From contig JAVGWX010000013.1 in the NCBI GenBank assembly GCA_036924085.1, positions 44,071,175-44,135,174 of the forward strand: a stretch of 64,000 nucleotides of DNA. Reading direction: 5' to 3'. The DNA is from Ariolimax columbianus. Taxonomy: Eukaryota > Mollusca > Gastropoda > Stylommatophora > Arionidae. The notes beneath the pieces were generated by a model. It was not told the origin of the DNA and made no database searches. It saw only the letters and a program-made list of their open reading frames with translations. Shown here one piece after another: positions 1 through 9,439 of the stretch. Position 1 is the first letter of the stretch; each line of letters opens with the position of its first letter. The translations under genes were made by a program, and so were the position numbers.

Positions 1-338
1 AAAGGCCTTGTCTGATCAGTATGTTTTACCTGACTTTGACTAAAAATTGTCGGATCAGTATGTTTCACCTGACCCAGGCTAACATTTTCCGATCTGTATG
101 TTTCACCTGACCCAGGCTAACATTGTCTGATCTGTATGTTTCACATGACCCTGTCTAACATTGTCTGATTAGTATGTTTCACATGACCCTGTCTAACATT
201 GTCAGATCAGTATGTTTCGCCTAACCCAGGCTAACATTTTCCGATCAGTATGTTTCACCTGACCCAGGCTAACATTTTCTGATCTGTATGTTCCACATGA
301 CCCTGTCTAACATTGTCTGATTAGTATGTTTCACCTGG
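1..338. repeat. 38-bp tandem repeat (S4-type satellite)
   Basis: About nine copies of a 38-bp unit built around GATCAGTATGTTTCACCTG then ACCCAGGCTAACATTGTC, a few substitutions apart. The same motif, in either orientation, recurs at 36935-37035, 37790-37865, 46800-46975, 49045-49720, 52080-52150 and 60400-60490. There it usually sits next to the body of the S4 element, so this array is probably the satellite part of a minus-strand S4 copy whose body lies off the left edge. Confidence 0.9.
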
Positions 339-431
339 ACGGATTGTTAAGAGCAGGATAACTTGGTAAACATGTGTTGATGCTTGGTAGTCTTTTGGCT
401 GCCGAAAGGATTTAATTGATTGAATCACTGA

Positions 432-1135
432 CTAGGAATCCATTACAGCTTTAATAGTTAGTTTTAGTTCAGTTAGCTTTTTTTTTGCACTTGTGCCGTT
501 TAACGACGTGGGGGGCTTAAGTCGTCTATCCTGCGCCAAGTGCGTTACGTCGATCAATGTGAGCCCTTGCCGCTGCAAAATCACTCTGATGTCATCTATC
601 CACCTACCTCGCGGTCGCCCACTTGCCCTGTAGCCAGATCTACCAGCATTGTAAGCCATCAGTGGAAGATGATGAGGGTGCATTCACATGAGATGACCAA
701 ACCAACTTATTTTCTGCCTGGAAATGTATTCGACACATGACGTAGTGCCGACCATACTTCGAATATGGTCGTTCGGCATTCTTTGTTTTTTCTGATGACA
801 CCGATGACTTTCCTCAAACACTTCATTTCACAAGTCGAAGTTCTGCTCTCGCGCAACCTTGACAGAGGCCATGTTTGGAACTGGCTGCACAGAATCGACA
901 TAAATATACTGTTTATCAGCTGTTGCTTTGTTGCCAAACTAATACTCCGGCGTCTAAGCAATGGGGACAGCTGATAAGTTACCGCAGATGCTTTCTGACA
1001 CCTAGTCTCAATTTCCCTGTCAATCCTATCGTCTGTCAAAAAAATACTGCCAAAATACTTGAACTCATGGACCTGTTGAAGAGCAATATAATTTACACTT
1101 ATCTTGAGTGACGCAGCTTTAATAATGACACATGA
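432..1135 (-). pseudogene. LINE relic, RT C-terminal region (group 4)
   Basis: Minus-strand 3' part of a non-LTR retrotransposon. It reads, with one frame break, from a VHEFKYFGS-like motif through QKASAVTYQLSPLLRR and QQLINSIFMSILCS to CEMKCLRKVIGVIRK, then in another frame GRPRGRWIDDI and THLAQDRRLK. These are the usual landmarks between the reverse-transcriptase thumb and the C-terminus of endonuclease/RT LINEs. The palm domain is absent. A homologous copy on the plus strand at 42361-43020 begins near the same internal position. The small ORFs inside are pieces of this dead copy. Confidence 0.85.
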
Positions 1136-1145
1136 GTAAGGGATC

Positions 1146-1464
1146 CAAATGGTGAGCTGTAGCGGTCTATGACCAAAGGCTGACTGCCAGCATCTGTGTC
1201 AGCGGCATAGATCTGACAAGTCCATTGTTCACGTAGCGATCCTGGATGACATGCTGCAGCAGGGCAGACTTGCAAAGGAGAAAGTATCGAAGAGGGATGG
1301 CTAACCCGGTACCCAAAAACGGCACGCTGAAGTCGGATGTGCCAGACCGAAAGGTGCAAATATCGTAGTCAAGCTGTAAACTACGACAGAATTTATTCCG
1401 TTATCCGGACTGAATCCTGGTACCTTTTATGGCATGGTAGCGGGTGTTTAAGAACGAACAACGA
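1146..1464 (+). mobile_element. S2 SINE-like element, diverged copy
   Basis: Matches the other S2 copies (23650, 40186, 40738, 61120). Landmarks in order are GCTGACTGCCAGC, GATCCTGGATGACATGCTG, GCTAACCCGGTAC, AAGGTGCAAATATCG, AAACTACGACA and a terminal GGTAGCGGG segment. This copy is more diverged than the others and no target duplication is clear. It codes for nothing recognisable. Confidence 0.8.
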
Positions 1465-1544
1465 TGAATATGAAGAAAAAAACATAGATAATAAAACCAG
1501 AAAGGTGTTATCCAATGTATGTACAAGAAATCTTAGAAACTCAG

Positions 1545-2030
1545 GCCAGGTCAGGTCATCATGTAACCTGTGAGGTCGTTGGGGCACACATGAAGACATC
1601 CTCACAATCCCCGCCACTTCTTTCTGTCAGCGGCCACTGCCTGTGCCTATTCTGGTCGGAGATTGGTCCATTCTTTTATATTGTCCTCCCATCTCTTTTT
1701 GGGACGGCCTCTTCGTCGTCTGCCTTACACCTTTCCATGGAGGATCGTGATTGCAAGACCACTTGATCTCGATTTGTGACCGAACCAAGCGAGTTTCCTT
1801 CTTTTAACAGTTGCTAAGCGGTCTTAAAAAGGCCCTTTTGCTGTTATAATTCTATCTCGTATTTCCTCATTTGTAACTCGATCTTTGTACGTGACGTTTA
1901 AAAGTCTTTGGAAGCATCTCATCTCCAAGGCGTGTATCCTTCGCTGGAGGTCAGCTGTAACTGTCCATGTCTCACAAGCATAGAGGAATATTGACAGGAC
2001 CAGTGTACGCATTAATCTGATTTTCATTAA
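1545..2030 (-). pseudogene. LINE relic, LYACETWT group (group 5)
   Basis: Minus-strand C-terminal LINE fragment. It opens with MKIRLMRTLVLSIFLYACET, continues through LQRRIHALEMRCFQRLLNV and TNEEIRDRI, then in other frames shows RRRKLAWFGH, GRPKKRWEDNIKEWT and a terminal VPQRPHRL. This order matches endonuclease/RT LINEs that are abundant in molluscs and fish. It is 5' truncated before the catalytic palm and has at least two frameshifts. The plus-strand relatives are at 33060-33760 and 34680-34925. Confidence 0.88.
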
Positions 2031-2435
2031 AAACTAGTTGAAACATATTGCTAATATCAGTTACGAGACTAACCAGCCATTATCGATCAAACACTATCGA
2101 TCGAAAATCGATATATAATCATTTAGAAGTGAAAACGATCTTGTTATTGAAAGTTTATGCCGTTCCAAAATTTAGAAATGATCAAGTAGCATTGAGCAGA
2201 TTTCTTTTTGTGAAGGTAATCCAATGAAATTGAAATGAGCTCTATTGAAAAGAACTCCAATTTGGTGTTGGTAACCATCACTTAGTGGCGTAAAAAAATA
2301 GTGGGGCAGGGACAAACAGGAGGAGAAGTTAATATCTGCCTTTGAAATGCGATTAAATAGAACGATAAGGTGCACCTTGTGGAAAGACAAGAAACCAAAT
2401 AATGAAGTCTAATGAAACATAACTGATGAGCTTAA
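2031..2435. other. No recognisable feature
   Basis: AT-rich spacer. I see no coding signal, repeat unit or RNA gene in it. Confidence 0.6.
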
Positions 2436-2439
2436 CTTA

Positions 2440-3222
2440 ACTTCATTATACTATTTTAGAAGGCCCTACAGAGTCTGTATACAACCAGCTTATTCCATTC
2501 CGGCGATACTAAAAATAACTGTGAGCAGCCAGTCTATTTCTGAATGCATTAACTGACCATGCCTCCACCTCATTCTGTGGCAATGCATTCCAAGCTTTCA
2601 CCACTCTCTAGCCAAAAAAAAAAAACTTTCGTAATATATAATCTGTACCAATCTTTAAACAATTTGAGGCTCTGCCCTGTTGTTCTTGTAGCCTGTTCTA
2701 CTTTGAAAAACTTGGTATAATCGAATTCATCCTTTCCATTGATTAATATATAAACTTGTATTAAGGAACCTAAAATTCTTCTCTCTTCTAAACACTGCAG
2801 ACACGTTTTTTCTGAGTATTTCCTCATAACTGTACTTCTGATATACAACGTTCATTTGTGTAGCTCTTCTTTGTATCCTTTCTAGCGTGTACATATCCAC
2901 TCTATGATAAGGACCTGAACACGACTTAAATGTATATCTCAGAAAATGAATTATTTAGTTTGACTAACATATCCTTACTCGTATGTGTAATGTTTCTTTT
3001 AATCAAACCTAGCACTGCATTAGCCTTTTTCACTGCTACCTGGACATGTCCCCCGCACCTTACCCGTATGATCTATTTTAACATCCAGGTCTCTATCCGT
3101 TTTTATTGTCCTAATATTGTTCTCTCCCATCATGTAATTACAATCCATGTTATATCTTCCCATGTGGATAACCGTACATTTTTCTACATTAAACTCCATC
3201 TGCCAGCTCTCATATAATTTGT
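2440..3222 (-). pseudogene. LINE relic, CR1/L2-like with palindromic tail (group 3)
   Basis: Minus strand. From the right it reads SWQMEFNVEKCTVIHMGR and LDVKID of the RT, then across frameshifts CLQCLEERRILGSLIQVY, FFKVEQATRTTGQSLKLFK and an ALPQNEVEAWSVNAFRNRL-like end. These are the conserved C-terminal blocks of CR1/L2-type LINEs. The 3' end (2440-2490) carries the shared tail GGTTGTATACAGACTCTG. Stops and frameshifts are frequent. An S1 SINE (3224-3480) lies directly at its upstream edge. Confidence 0.87.
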
Positions 3223-3223
3223 A

Positions 3224-3480
3224 GGGGACGGCGTGGCCTAGTGGTTAAGTGAAACGGCTCACAATCCGAAGGTGCTGGGTTCGATCCCCATCACACCACC
3301 AACCGTTACCCTGGGGAAGCAAACCCATAGAAAACGCAGGAGGAAGCAGACACTTACATAAAATGCATGTGGAAGTCGGATACACTGGGCAGACAAGCGC
3401 AAATTAAATAAATAGTGCAACGCACACTGCCTTGGGGAATAAAGAAATAAGTCGAACGGAAACAAATTAAATTTAAAAAA
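3224..3480 (+). mobile_element. S1 tRNA-derived SINE
   Basis: tRNA-like head with an A box TGGCCTAGTGG (3234-3244) and a B box GGTTCGATCCC (3278-3288), the Pol III internal promoter layout. A body of about 150 bp follows, ending in CTTGGGGAATAAAGAAATAA and GTCGAACGGA plus an A-rich tail. Other copies are at 6377-6606, 8871-9116, 15618-15885(-), 57357-57603(-) and 62329-62390. SINEs have no protein and depend on a LINE for movement. Confidence 0.93.
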
Positions 3481-3496
3481 CAACAACATTACTTTA

Positions 3497-3790
3497 CTTT
3501 ACTTTTTTAACTTGTGTTCCTGGGCCTTACTCAATGCCCATGTTTGGCATTGGTAGCACAGGGTTGGGATGAAGATACTATTTATCTTCTGCTTTTTTGT
3601 TTTAAGGGAAATCTTGGAGTGCCTTATAAGTGGAGACAACTGGTATGTGACACCGTATGCCCTCTGCACTCCCGTCTCTATCTCTTTGACTAATCTGCCA
3701 TCCTCAGTTTAAAAAAACAGCTTCCAAATACCTAAATTCGTGTACCTGCTTTATTTTTGTTTCATTCACATTTAACAGAGGTGAGCAGTT
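3497..3790 (-). pseudogene. LINE relic, group 4 fragment
   Basis: The minus strand reads VHEFRYLE, GVQRAYGVTYQLSPLIRHSK and INSIFIPTLCYQCQTWALSK in a broken frame. It is the same segment seen at 17560-18170 and 432-1135. It is only the RT thumb/C-terminal part. Confidence 0.75.
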
Positions 3791-4024
3791 AGTAATAGTT
3801 AGACTCCGCACAGGCCACAACATATTGAGATACACCTGTTCAACAAAGAATAGGACATACAGATGAATGTATCTGCCGTACTGACAAAATCATTGCTGAG
3901 ATTCTGCTACAAAGGTATACAAGAAACGAGAACCGAGAAGGCGCGTGTGGCCGTCACCGAAACCATTTCTAGACAAACTCTAGAGTTGTCTATAGGCTTT
4001 CTTTACATATATTCAAGTTGGCGT

Positions 4025-4205
4025 CTGAAAGCAAACGTGGAAGAAGAGAAGACGGAGGAGAAGAAGATGAAGAATACCGGAAGATGAAGAAGAAGGAGAA
4101 AGAGATGACAAGAATGAGTAGAAGAAGAGGAAGAAAAAGAAGAAGAAGAAGGACAGGACAAGAAAGATGAGGAGAAGAAGAAGAAGAAGAAGAAATGTAT
4201 ATAAA
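4025..4205 (+). repeat. GAA/GA-rich purine tract
   Basis: Imperfect (GAA)n and (GA)n purine-rich stretch. I see no coding meaning. Confidence 0.8.
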
Positions 4206-4239
4206 AAGTCTTCTAGATTACACTTTCACGGTATGACGT

Positions 4240-4740
4240 ACGTTAGTCTCATCTCCCCACCTGACCAGACATTAGACTCCACCCACCCACCCCCACCCCT
4301 CCCTTCTCTGAGCAGACTTTAGTCACCGCTTCCCCTGACCAGACGATAGCCTCCTCTCTCAACCTTACAAGAAGTTAACGCCCTTCCCCACCTGACCATA
4401 AGTTGGTCTCCTCTCCCTACCTGAACAGACGTAAGTCTCCTCTTCTTACCTGGTCAGACGTTAGCCTCCTCTTCTTACCTGGTCAGACGTTAGCCTCCTC
4501 TCCCCCACCTAAGTAGATTTTAGCTTCTTATCCCCACTTTGCCAAACAACAGACTTCTCTCCCCATCTGACAGGACAACAGACTCCTCTCTCCACCTAAC
4601 CAGACGTTAGCATCTCTCCCCATCTGACAGGACAACAGACTCCTCTCTCCACCTAACCAGACGTTAGCCTCTCTCCCCATCTGAAAGGACTATAGCCTCC
4701 TCTCCCCACCTGACCAGACATTAGTCACTTCTCCCCACCC
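4240..4740. repeat. Degenerate 33-36 bp tandem repeat
   Basis: About 14 imperfect copies of a unit around TGACCAGACGTTAGCC and TCCTCTCCCCACC. Units near 4455-4500 and 4555-4680 are almost identical to each other, which indicates recent local block duplication. One unit of the same kind is joined to the 38-bp satellite near 60490-60540. Confidence 0.85.
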
Positions 4741-4744
4741 TCTC

Positions 4745-5600
4745 GTGTAGCAACATTGCTAAGAAAATGGTAGTACGACTAAAATAGTCCGGATTTCCTA
4801 AAATATGGCAAAAGTAAGCCAACTTCAGTCAGTGTTGGGCCAATGCTTCAACATATTGGTTTGTGTGCAACGTTTATTATCAAATGCATGTATGACAGAA
4901 ATTAAGATCGCTAGTTTGTCATCATATTTGGGAATATATATTGTCTATTTTCGAATTTCCTGCTGAAGGAAATAAATGTTCCTTCATTAAGGTTTATATC
5001 TGGCTCAGAAGTGAATCCTGCACTACCATTCTTGCACCCACTGCTTTAAGGGATACCTGTTCACGAGGGAGGCTTCGGGTTATACCGTGACACAAAATTG
5101 GGAGCTGGTGTCTGTAAAGCAATTTACTGATGGTTCCATAATTAACCTTGCAAATCCTATGATATCGCTGATTCCAAGCTGTGTCGCCTAATGCTGTTGC
5201 TATGGATCAATTAGTTACATGGAGAGTAGGGACCTGCTGCTCTGTCAGCAGCTTGTTCTCCAAACAAAGATGTCCAAATGTGTGACCTGGAGACCTTACA
5301 GATTCACCTTGTAGTGACCACCCAAACTCGTTCGCCACCAGTTAAACTGGGATGTTGAGATGCCCATACCATGCTGACTGGACTCTCCAATAACATGCAT
5401 AATAGAAGTGATGACAGAAAGATACGGGTAATTAATTACGAATTAAATTAACACAATATAGATATTGCAGAACTTTATAAAAAACTCTATAAGAGGGCTC
5501 AGGATCAGAGCGTGAAAAAGAGTAAATTTTCTACTGACAGAGAAAAGAACACACCGAAACGAGAGAGAATTGTTTAGGCTTTGCAGTGAAGCGACAAGGA
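4745..5600. other. No recognisable feature
   Basis: Unique-looking sequence downstream of the LRRC74-like gene's proposed last exon. I see no repeat or coding signal that I can defend. Confidence 0.5.
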
Positions 5601-5604
5601 CTGT

Positions 5605-5610
5605 TTTATT
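5605..5610 (-). promoter_or_regulatory. Candidate poly(A) signal AATAAA
   Basis: Minus-strand AATAAA lies about 28 nt past the TAA stop (5638-5640) of the proposed last LRRC74-like exon. This fits a very short 3' UTR. AATAAA is common in AT-rich DNA, so it is weak support by itself. Confidence 0.35.
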
Positions 5611-5637
5611 ATTAAGAAAAATAATCAATGACCGGCA

Positions 5638-5741
5638 TTAGATTGCAAGACGTAGAATCAATTGACGGTCGATTGCATCATCTTGTTTTAAAGAGTGTAG
5701 AATCAGCAACGCACATGAATCAGATACGTCTATAAAACCAG
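5638..5741 (-). CDS. LRRC74-like gene, probable last exon
   Basis: Candidate fifth exon on the minus strand. The acceptor is a pyrimidine-rich stretch ending TTTCAGTAG, a tandem NAGNAG site, so the exon can start at 5741 or 5744 and both keep frame. Joined to the phase-1 end of the 6035-6128 exon it reads AGFIDVSDSCALLILHSL, then KQDDAIDRQLILRLAI and TAA. The DSCALL...L...I..L.L spacing is that of a ribonuclease-inhibitor LRR and lines up with the next repeat expected in LRRC74A. A candidate AATAAA follows. The resulting protein (195-196 residues from the first exon seen) is much shorter than vertebrate LRRC74A (nearly 490). Either this copy is truncated or other exons lie left of the window. 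Confidence 0.5.
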
Positions 5742-5845
5742 CTACTGAAACAATAATAAGCACCTGCGGATCTTCCTGGAGTGTCCTGGTAGCGTTTCTG
5801 CTTAACATAACATGACATAAGAGTTGTTGGATTAATATACGCAAT

Positions 5846-6022
5846 AGTGGCAGAGCAGATAGGTCCAATAAAGATAGTGGCAGAGCAGATGGGTCCAATA
5901 AAGATAGTGGCAGAGTAGATAGGTCCAATAAAGATAGTGGCAGAGTAGATAGGTCCAATAAAGATAGTGGCAGAGCAGATGGGTCCAATATAGATAGTGG
6001 CAGAGTAGATAAGTCCAATAAA
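5846..6022. repeat. 30-bp tandem repeat, six copies, in an LRRC74-like intron
   Basis: Unit GTGGCAGAGTAGATAGGTCC plus AATAAAGATA, six near-identical copies. On the minus strand the array begins about 12 nt after the splice donor of the 6035-6128 exon. It therefore lies wholly within the intron. The long frames through it exist because 30 is a multiple of three. Confidence 0.93.
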
Positions 6023-6034
6023 GAAATGACTTAC

Positions 6035-6128
6035 CAGCGAGATTAACACTGACCAACAGCTTATTGGTCTCAAGTACCTGACAAATCAATGATGCTCCCC
6101 GACTGCCCAGATTGTTGTCTCTCAGGCT
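6035..6128 (-). CDS. LRRC74-like gene, LRR exon
   Basis: A 94-bp exon with a strong acceptor (pyrimidine-rich, ending CATTTCAG) and donor GTAAGT. It enters in phase 0 and leaves in phase 1. The product is SLRDNNLGSRGASLICQVLE then TNKLLVSVNLAG, one complete 28-residue ribonuclease-inhibitor-type LRR (LxLxxNxLGxxGA). It joins in phase to the 14303-14410 exon to give CSLTHL|SLRDNNLG, which rebuilds an unbroken repeat period. The family is cytoplasmic, of poorly known function, and such repeats normally bind protein partners. Confidence 0.85.
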
Positions 6129-6243
6129 CTGAAATGGACGACAAAATAAGTCTTTTGTCTTGGGGTTTAGATTGACAACTTCCACAAAATATACAGCGTA
6201 TCGCGGAAAGGAAACAGAAAGTGGGAAATATATTTACAATTGG

Positions 6244-7384
6244 CGTTCAAATCAAACCGTGATTTTTTTTTGTAAGAAATAATTATGTGTTTTCAAGTAG
6301 ACAAAATGCCATTTATTTTTCGATATAATCTCCTGCAACGTTTATGCACTTATTCCCGCATTTAAGTAATGATTGAGAACGGCTTGGGCTAGTGGTTAAG
6401 GGACACAGCTCACAACTCCCGGTTGCTGGGTTCTATGCCCATCACAGCACCGGCCGTTACCCCTGGGAAGCTAACCCTTAGAAAATGCAGGACGAAACAG
6501 TTCCTTACATAAAATGCATGCCAAAGTCGGATGCACTCGGCCAACAGGCGCAAAATAACACCGTCTTGTGGAATAGAAAAATAAGGCGAACGTAACCAAA
6601 AAAATCGTAATGATTGATAAGTTTCAGCGCATAAAGATTTGTCAGTATGTCTGAACCAATCCAGAACAGCTTGTTCCACTTCGCCATCAGTGCTGAAATG
6701 CTGACCTCCCATGAAATCTGTTAGAGGTCCAAACAGGTGGGAATCGATTAGAGCGAGGTCTGGGCTGTAAGGGGGATGTGGCAATACCTCCCAGCAGAGA
6801 TGCTGCTGCTGATGGCATATAGTGCGATGAGCCGAATGGGGTCGAGCGTTAAATTGCAGGAGCAGGACGCCCTTTGTGATCAAACCAGGCCGTTTCTTTC
6901 CGCAGACGATTATGCACATCACTCGAACTGAGTATGTACTGTCCACTGTTGACAGTAGCACCACGGGGGAGAAAATCAACATCCATGAAAACGCGTTCTA
7001 CAATCTATATATTCACTGGGTGACTGGTGGTTTGAGAGCCACCAAACCCGGGATCATCTCTTACGGATGTACGGTCTTCTCTAAAACGTTTACACCATTC
7101 AAATGTGTTACTGAGGATGTCTCTTTACCGTATTGTGATTGCAGTCTTACGTAAATTTCGCAGGTTTCATGCCTTCTTTCACAAGAAACTTAATGACAAC
7201 ACGCTGTGCCATGTAAGCACTGACAGTGCTTTCAGTTATTTTTATTTATCACATGACTGGCCCATGGCAAGTGACGAACTAGCAGTAATAGGATACAAGT
7301 GCCTCTAACTAATAATCGTAGTTCTAGCACGCTATAACCCATTCAGATAGAACTAAAACAAAAAGTGCCGGTTTGATTTGAACG
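6244..7384 (-). pseudogene. Mariner (MLE) transposon relic with nested SINE
   Basis: Inverted ends share CGTTCAAATCAAACCG (left from 6244, right to 7384). Minus-strand transposase pieces in order: RVVIKFLVKEGMKPAKFT and FEWCKRFREDRTSVRDDPG (N-terminal helix-turn-helix), MDVDFLPRGATVNS, then KGVLLLQFNARPHSAH, PHPPYSPDLALIDSHLFGPL, and after the SINE NKCINVAGDYIEK. In active mariners the second catalytic aspartate lies in HDNARPH; here that position reads QFNARPH, so it is lost. Frameshifts break the N-terminus. The whole element is about 0.9 kb without the SINE, below the usual 1.3 kb. Confidence 0.88.
6377..6606 (+). mobile_element. S1 SINE inserted in mariner
   Basis: S1 copy with a diverged B box. 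It is flanked by a perfect 11-bp duplication GTAATGATTGA (6366-6376 and 6607-6617). It splits the last coding part of the mariner transposase at 6244-7384. The insertion is therefore younger than the mariner and was made by target-primed reverse transcription. Confidence 0.93.
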
Positions 7385-7389
7385 TCTCT

Positions 7390-7670
7390 TGTATATATAC
7401 TCGTGTGTATATACACGTGCGCGTTTGTGTGGCTGCCGTTGTTATCGCCAGCAATACCAACGCCAGAATTGCTTCCAAATCGCTAAGCCCGTTACACATA
7501 ACTCGACATCTGTTATCCTCCTGAGGACACAGGATGTAGGTTGTTCACCACTAATGTAAAGTCAATCGAATTAAACGGCTCGGAAAATTGCGTGCAGCTT
7601 AATAGTGTCAGCTCCACGGAGCAGATGTCCATCAACGGATCTCTCAGTTACACTTTGTGTTCAGCTAATC
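7390..7670. other. No recognisable feature
   Basis: Spacer between the mariner and a LINE relic. It contains a short TATATACACG-type dinucleotide stretch and nothing else I can name. Confidence 0.5.
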
Positions 7671-7679
7671 AATCAAAAC

Positions 7680-8230
7680 CCTTCAGCTCACTGTGGAGCA
7701 TAGGTGTTCAATAAACAGTCTCCAAGCATGTCTGTCCCCTACACTCTTCATCAATATAGGCCACGACCAGCTTGTTTTCATCATGCTAGACCCCAGAGCT
7801 AGAACTCCAGTTCTCTTCTCAAAGTATGTTTTGATCTGCCCCTACTTCTCTTACTCCTTGGGTTCCAGATAAGTGACTGTCTTGCAATGTCGTCAGGCTT
7901 TTTTTTTCGTAAAGCATGTAATGTTTGGTGACAATGCCTATGTTCTCTTGTACTGGGATCTGTTTAGATATTTCAAGGACGTGCCCTTATCGTAACTTTT
8001 CTAACCATATATTCCGCTCCGACATCTGTTGATGACTTTCTTGTCCCCCAAGCGTCAGAGCCATGTAGCAGTACAGACTTTACATTTGAGTTGAAAATTG
8101 TAATCTTCATGTCGGACTTGATTACTTTGGAGTTCTATAGCTTTTCCTGTGTGATGAAAGACCTTCTCCTTTTCTGTATTCTTAACCAGATATTTGTTTC
8201 TGAATCCCTCTTCCATCGTGTCTAGGCTGC
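7680..8230 (-). pseudogene. RTE-like LINE relic (group 1), 3' part
   Basis: The minus strand reads ITIFNSNVKSVLLHGSDAW, then IWNPRSKRSRGRSKHTLRRE, with stops and frameshifts. It corresponds to the region from KIRIFNSNVKAVLLYG to WNPQGKRKRGRPKNTWRRDL of RTE-type LINEs. The same C-terminal block is cleaner at 30080-30235. The RT catalytic part is missing. Confidence 0.75.
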
Positions 8231-8232
8231 TG

Positions 8233-8838
8233 CCTAAGTGAGTATGCGACACAAGTATGGAATGCATTTATACTCTCGAAACAAGTCGATGGGGCAGTAA
8301 ATGAGACATGCAGAATTGTGACAGGATGCCTTACAACGACGCCAACTGAAAAGTTTTATTCAATCGCTTGTATCGCACCTCAGGATATTAGAAAACGTAT
8401 CGCATCTGAAGTTGAGAGACAAAAGCAGTCATGTGGCCAGAGGCTTCTCTTTTTGGACATACAACAGAAAGAATACAACAGAAATGGACAACACGTTTTC
8501 TGCGGATTGTACAGCCCCGAGAGAAACGGCATAGAAAAGTGGCGCCAAAAGAATGGTGAAAGTTGGATCGAGATCAAAGAAGAACTTGCACCAGGACATA
8601 ATTTGCCATATATTACGTGGGAGATCTCTGAACAGGTGTATCCAGGGGTGGGTCTAGCCTGAAAAAGTGGAGATATGCAGTCGATGAATATTGTGAACGT
8701 GAGGCCGTCCAGGACCCAGAACACCTGATTATGGTTACAGGAATCATGTTCAGTGGATGACGTAATGGTGGCAAATGAAAGAGCCCTAACTGTGGCTGGT
8801 TTTTGGGGGAAGACTTTGAGAGGTTGCCGGGCATGGAA
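8233..8838 (+). pseudogene. LINE relic, RT C-terminal region
   Basis: The plus strand reads SEYATQVWNAFILSKQVDGA, VNETCRIVTGCL, EKFYSIACIAPQDIRKRIAS and EVERQKQSC, then frame-shifted DPEHLI and NERALTVAGFWGKTL. It matches the C-terminal third of Jockey-type LINE polyproteins (AEYAxPVW...IVTGCL...AGIAPPDIRRxVAS...FW). It is 5' truncated and broken. A relative with CDCGAI then DPDHLM lies at 36130-36420. Confidence 0.82.
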
Positions 8839-8870
8839 AGTAAGAAAGCATTAGTCCAAGTCCAAGTTGG

Positions 8871-9116
8871 AGACGGCGTGGGCTAGTGATTCAGTGACAC
8901 GGCTCACAACCGAAGGTGCTGGGTTCGATCCTAGTCACAGCACCAAGCGTTACCACGGAAAAGCAAACCCTTAAAAAATGCAGTAGGATGCAGACCCTTA
9001 CATAAAATGCATGCCGAAGTCTGATTCACTGGGCCAGCAGGCGCAAAATAGAAACTGCAGTGCAACGCACACCGCCTAGGGGAATAAAAAAATAAGGCGA
9101 ACACATAAAAAAAAAA
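8871..9116 (+). mobile_element. S1 tRNA-derived SINE
   Basis: A box GGGCTAGTGAT (slightly diverged), B box GGTTCGATCC (8922-8931), body and A-rich tail as in the other S1 copies. The target duplication is not evident. Confidence 0.92.
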
Positions 9117-9269
9117 GGCCAGGTCCATTTTTTAAAATGAAGTTTCTCCCAACATGATGTGAATTTTTGCCATTTGTATTTATTCAGATAATCTAGTTTT
9201 CTCTCTATGAACCCACTGCACCAGATCTGTGACCATGCCTCGAATTGCTTCATTTTATTTTACTGTTGG

Positions 9270-9432
9270 TTTTGGTCATATGATAGAAGCCAAAAAGAAG
9301 CGGGGTAGATCCAGACAGAATCTATGCACAACAATCACCGGGTAGGATGCAACCATACTACTGGGGCACATGCAAGAACTACTAGAACACTTTGCAGAGT
9401 CTTCTAAACCAGTATAAATACGTTAAGTTAAG
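9270..9432 (+). pseudogene. Short LINE fragment ending in the shared palindromic tail
   Basis: Reads KKRGRSRQNLCTTITG, then ends in GCAGAGTCTTCTAAACCAGT and TTAAGTTAAGTTAC. This is the 3' tail module of the group 3 LINE. Too short to place more exactly. Confidence 0.55.
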
Positions 9433-9439
9433 TTACATA

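Noticed and set aside
3224..3300. Possible tRNA gene
   Set aside because: A and B boxes are present but the cloverleaf does not close, and the same head with the same body recurs five times, so it is a SINE.
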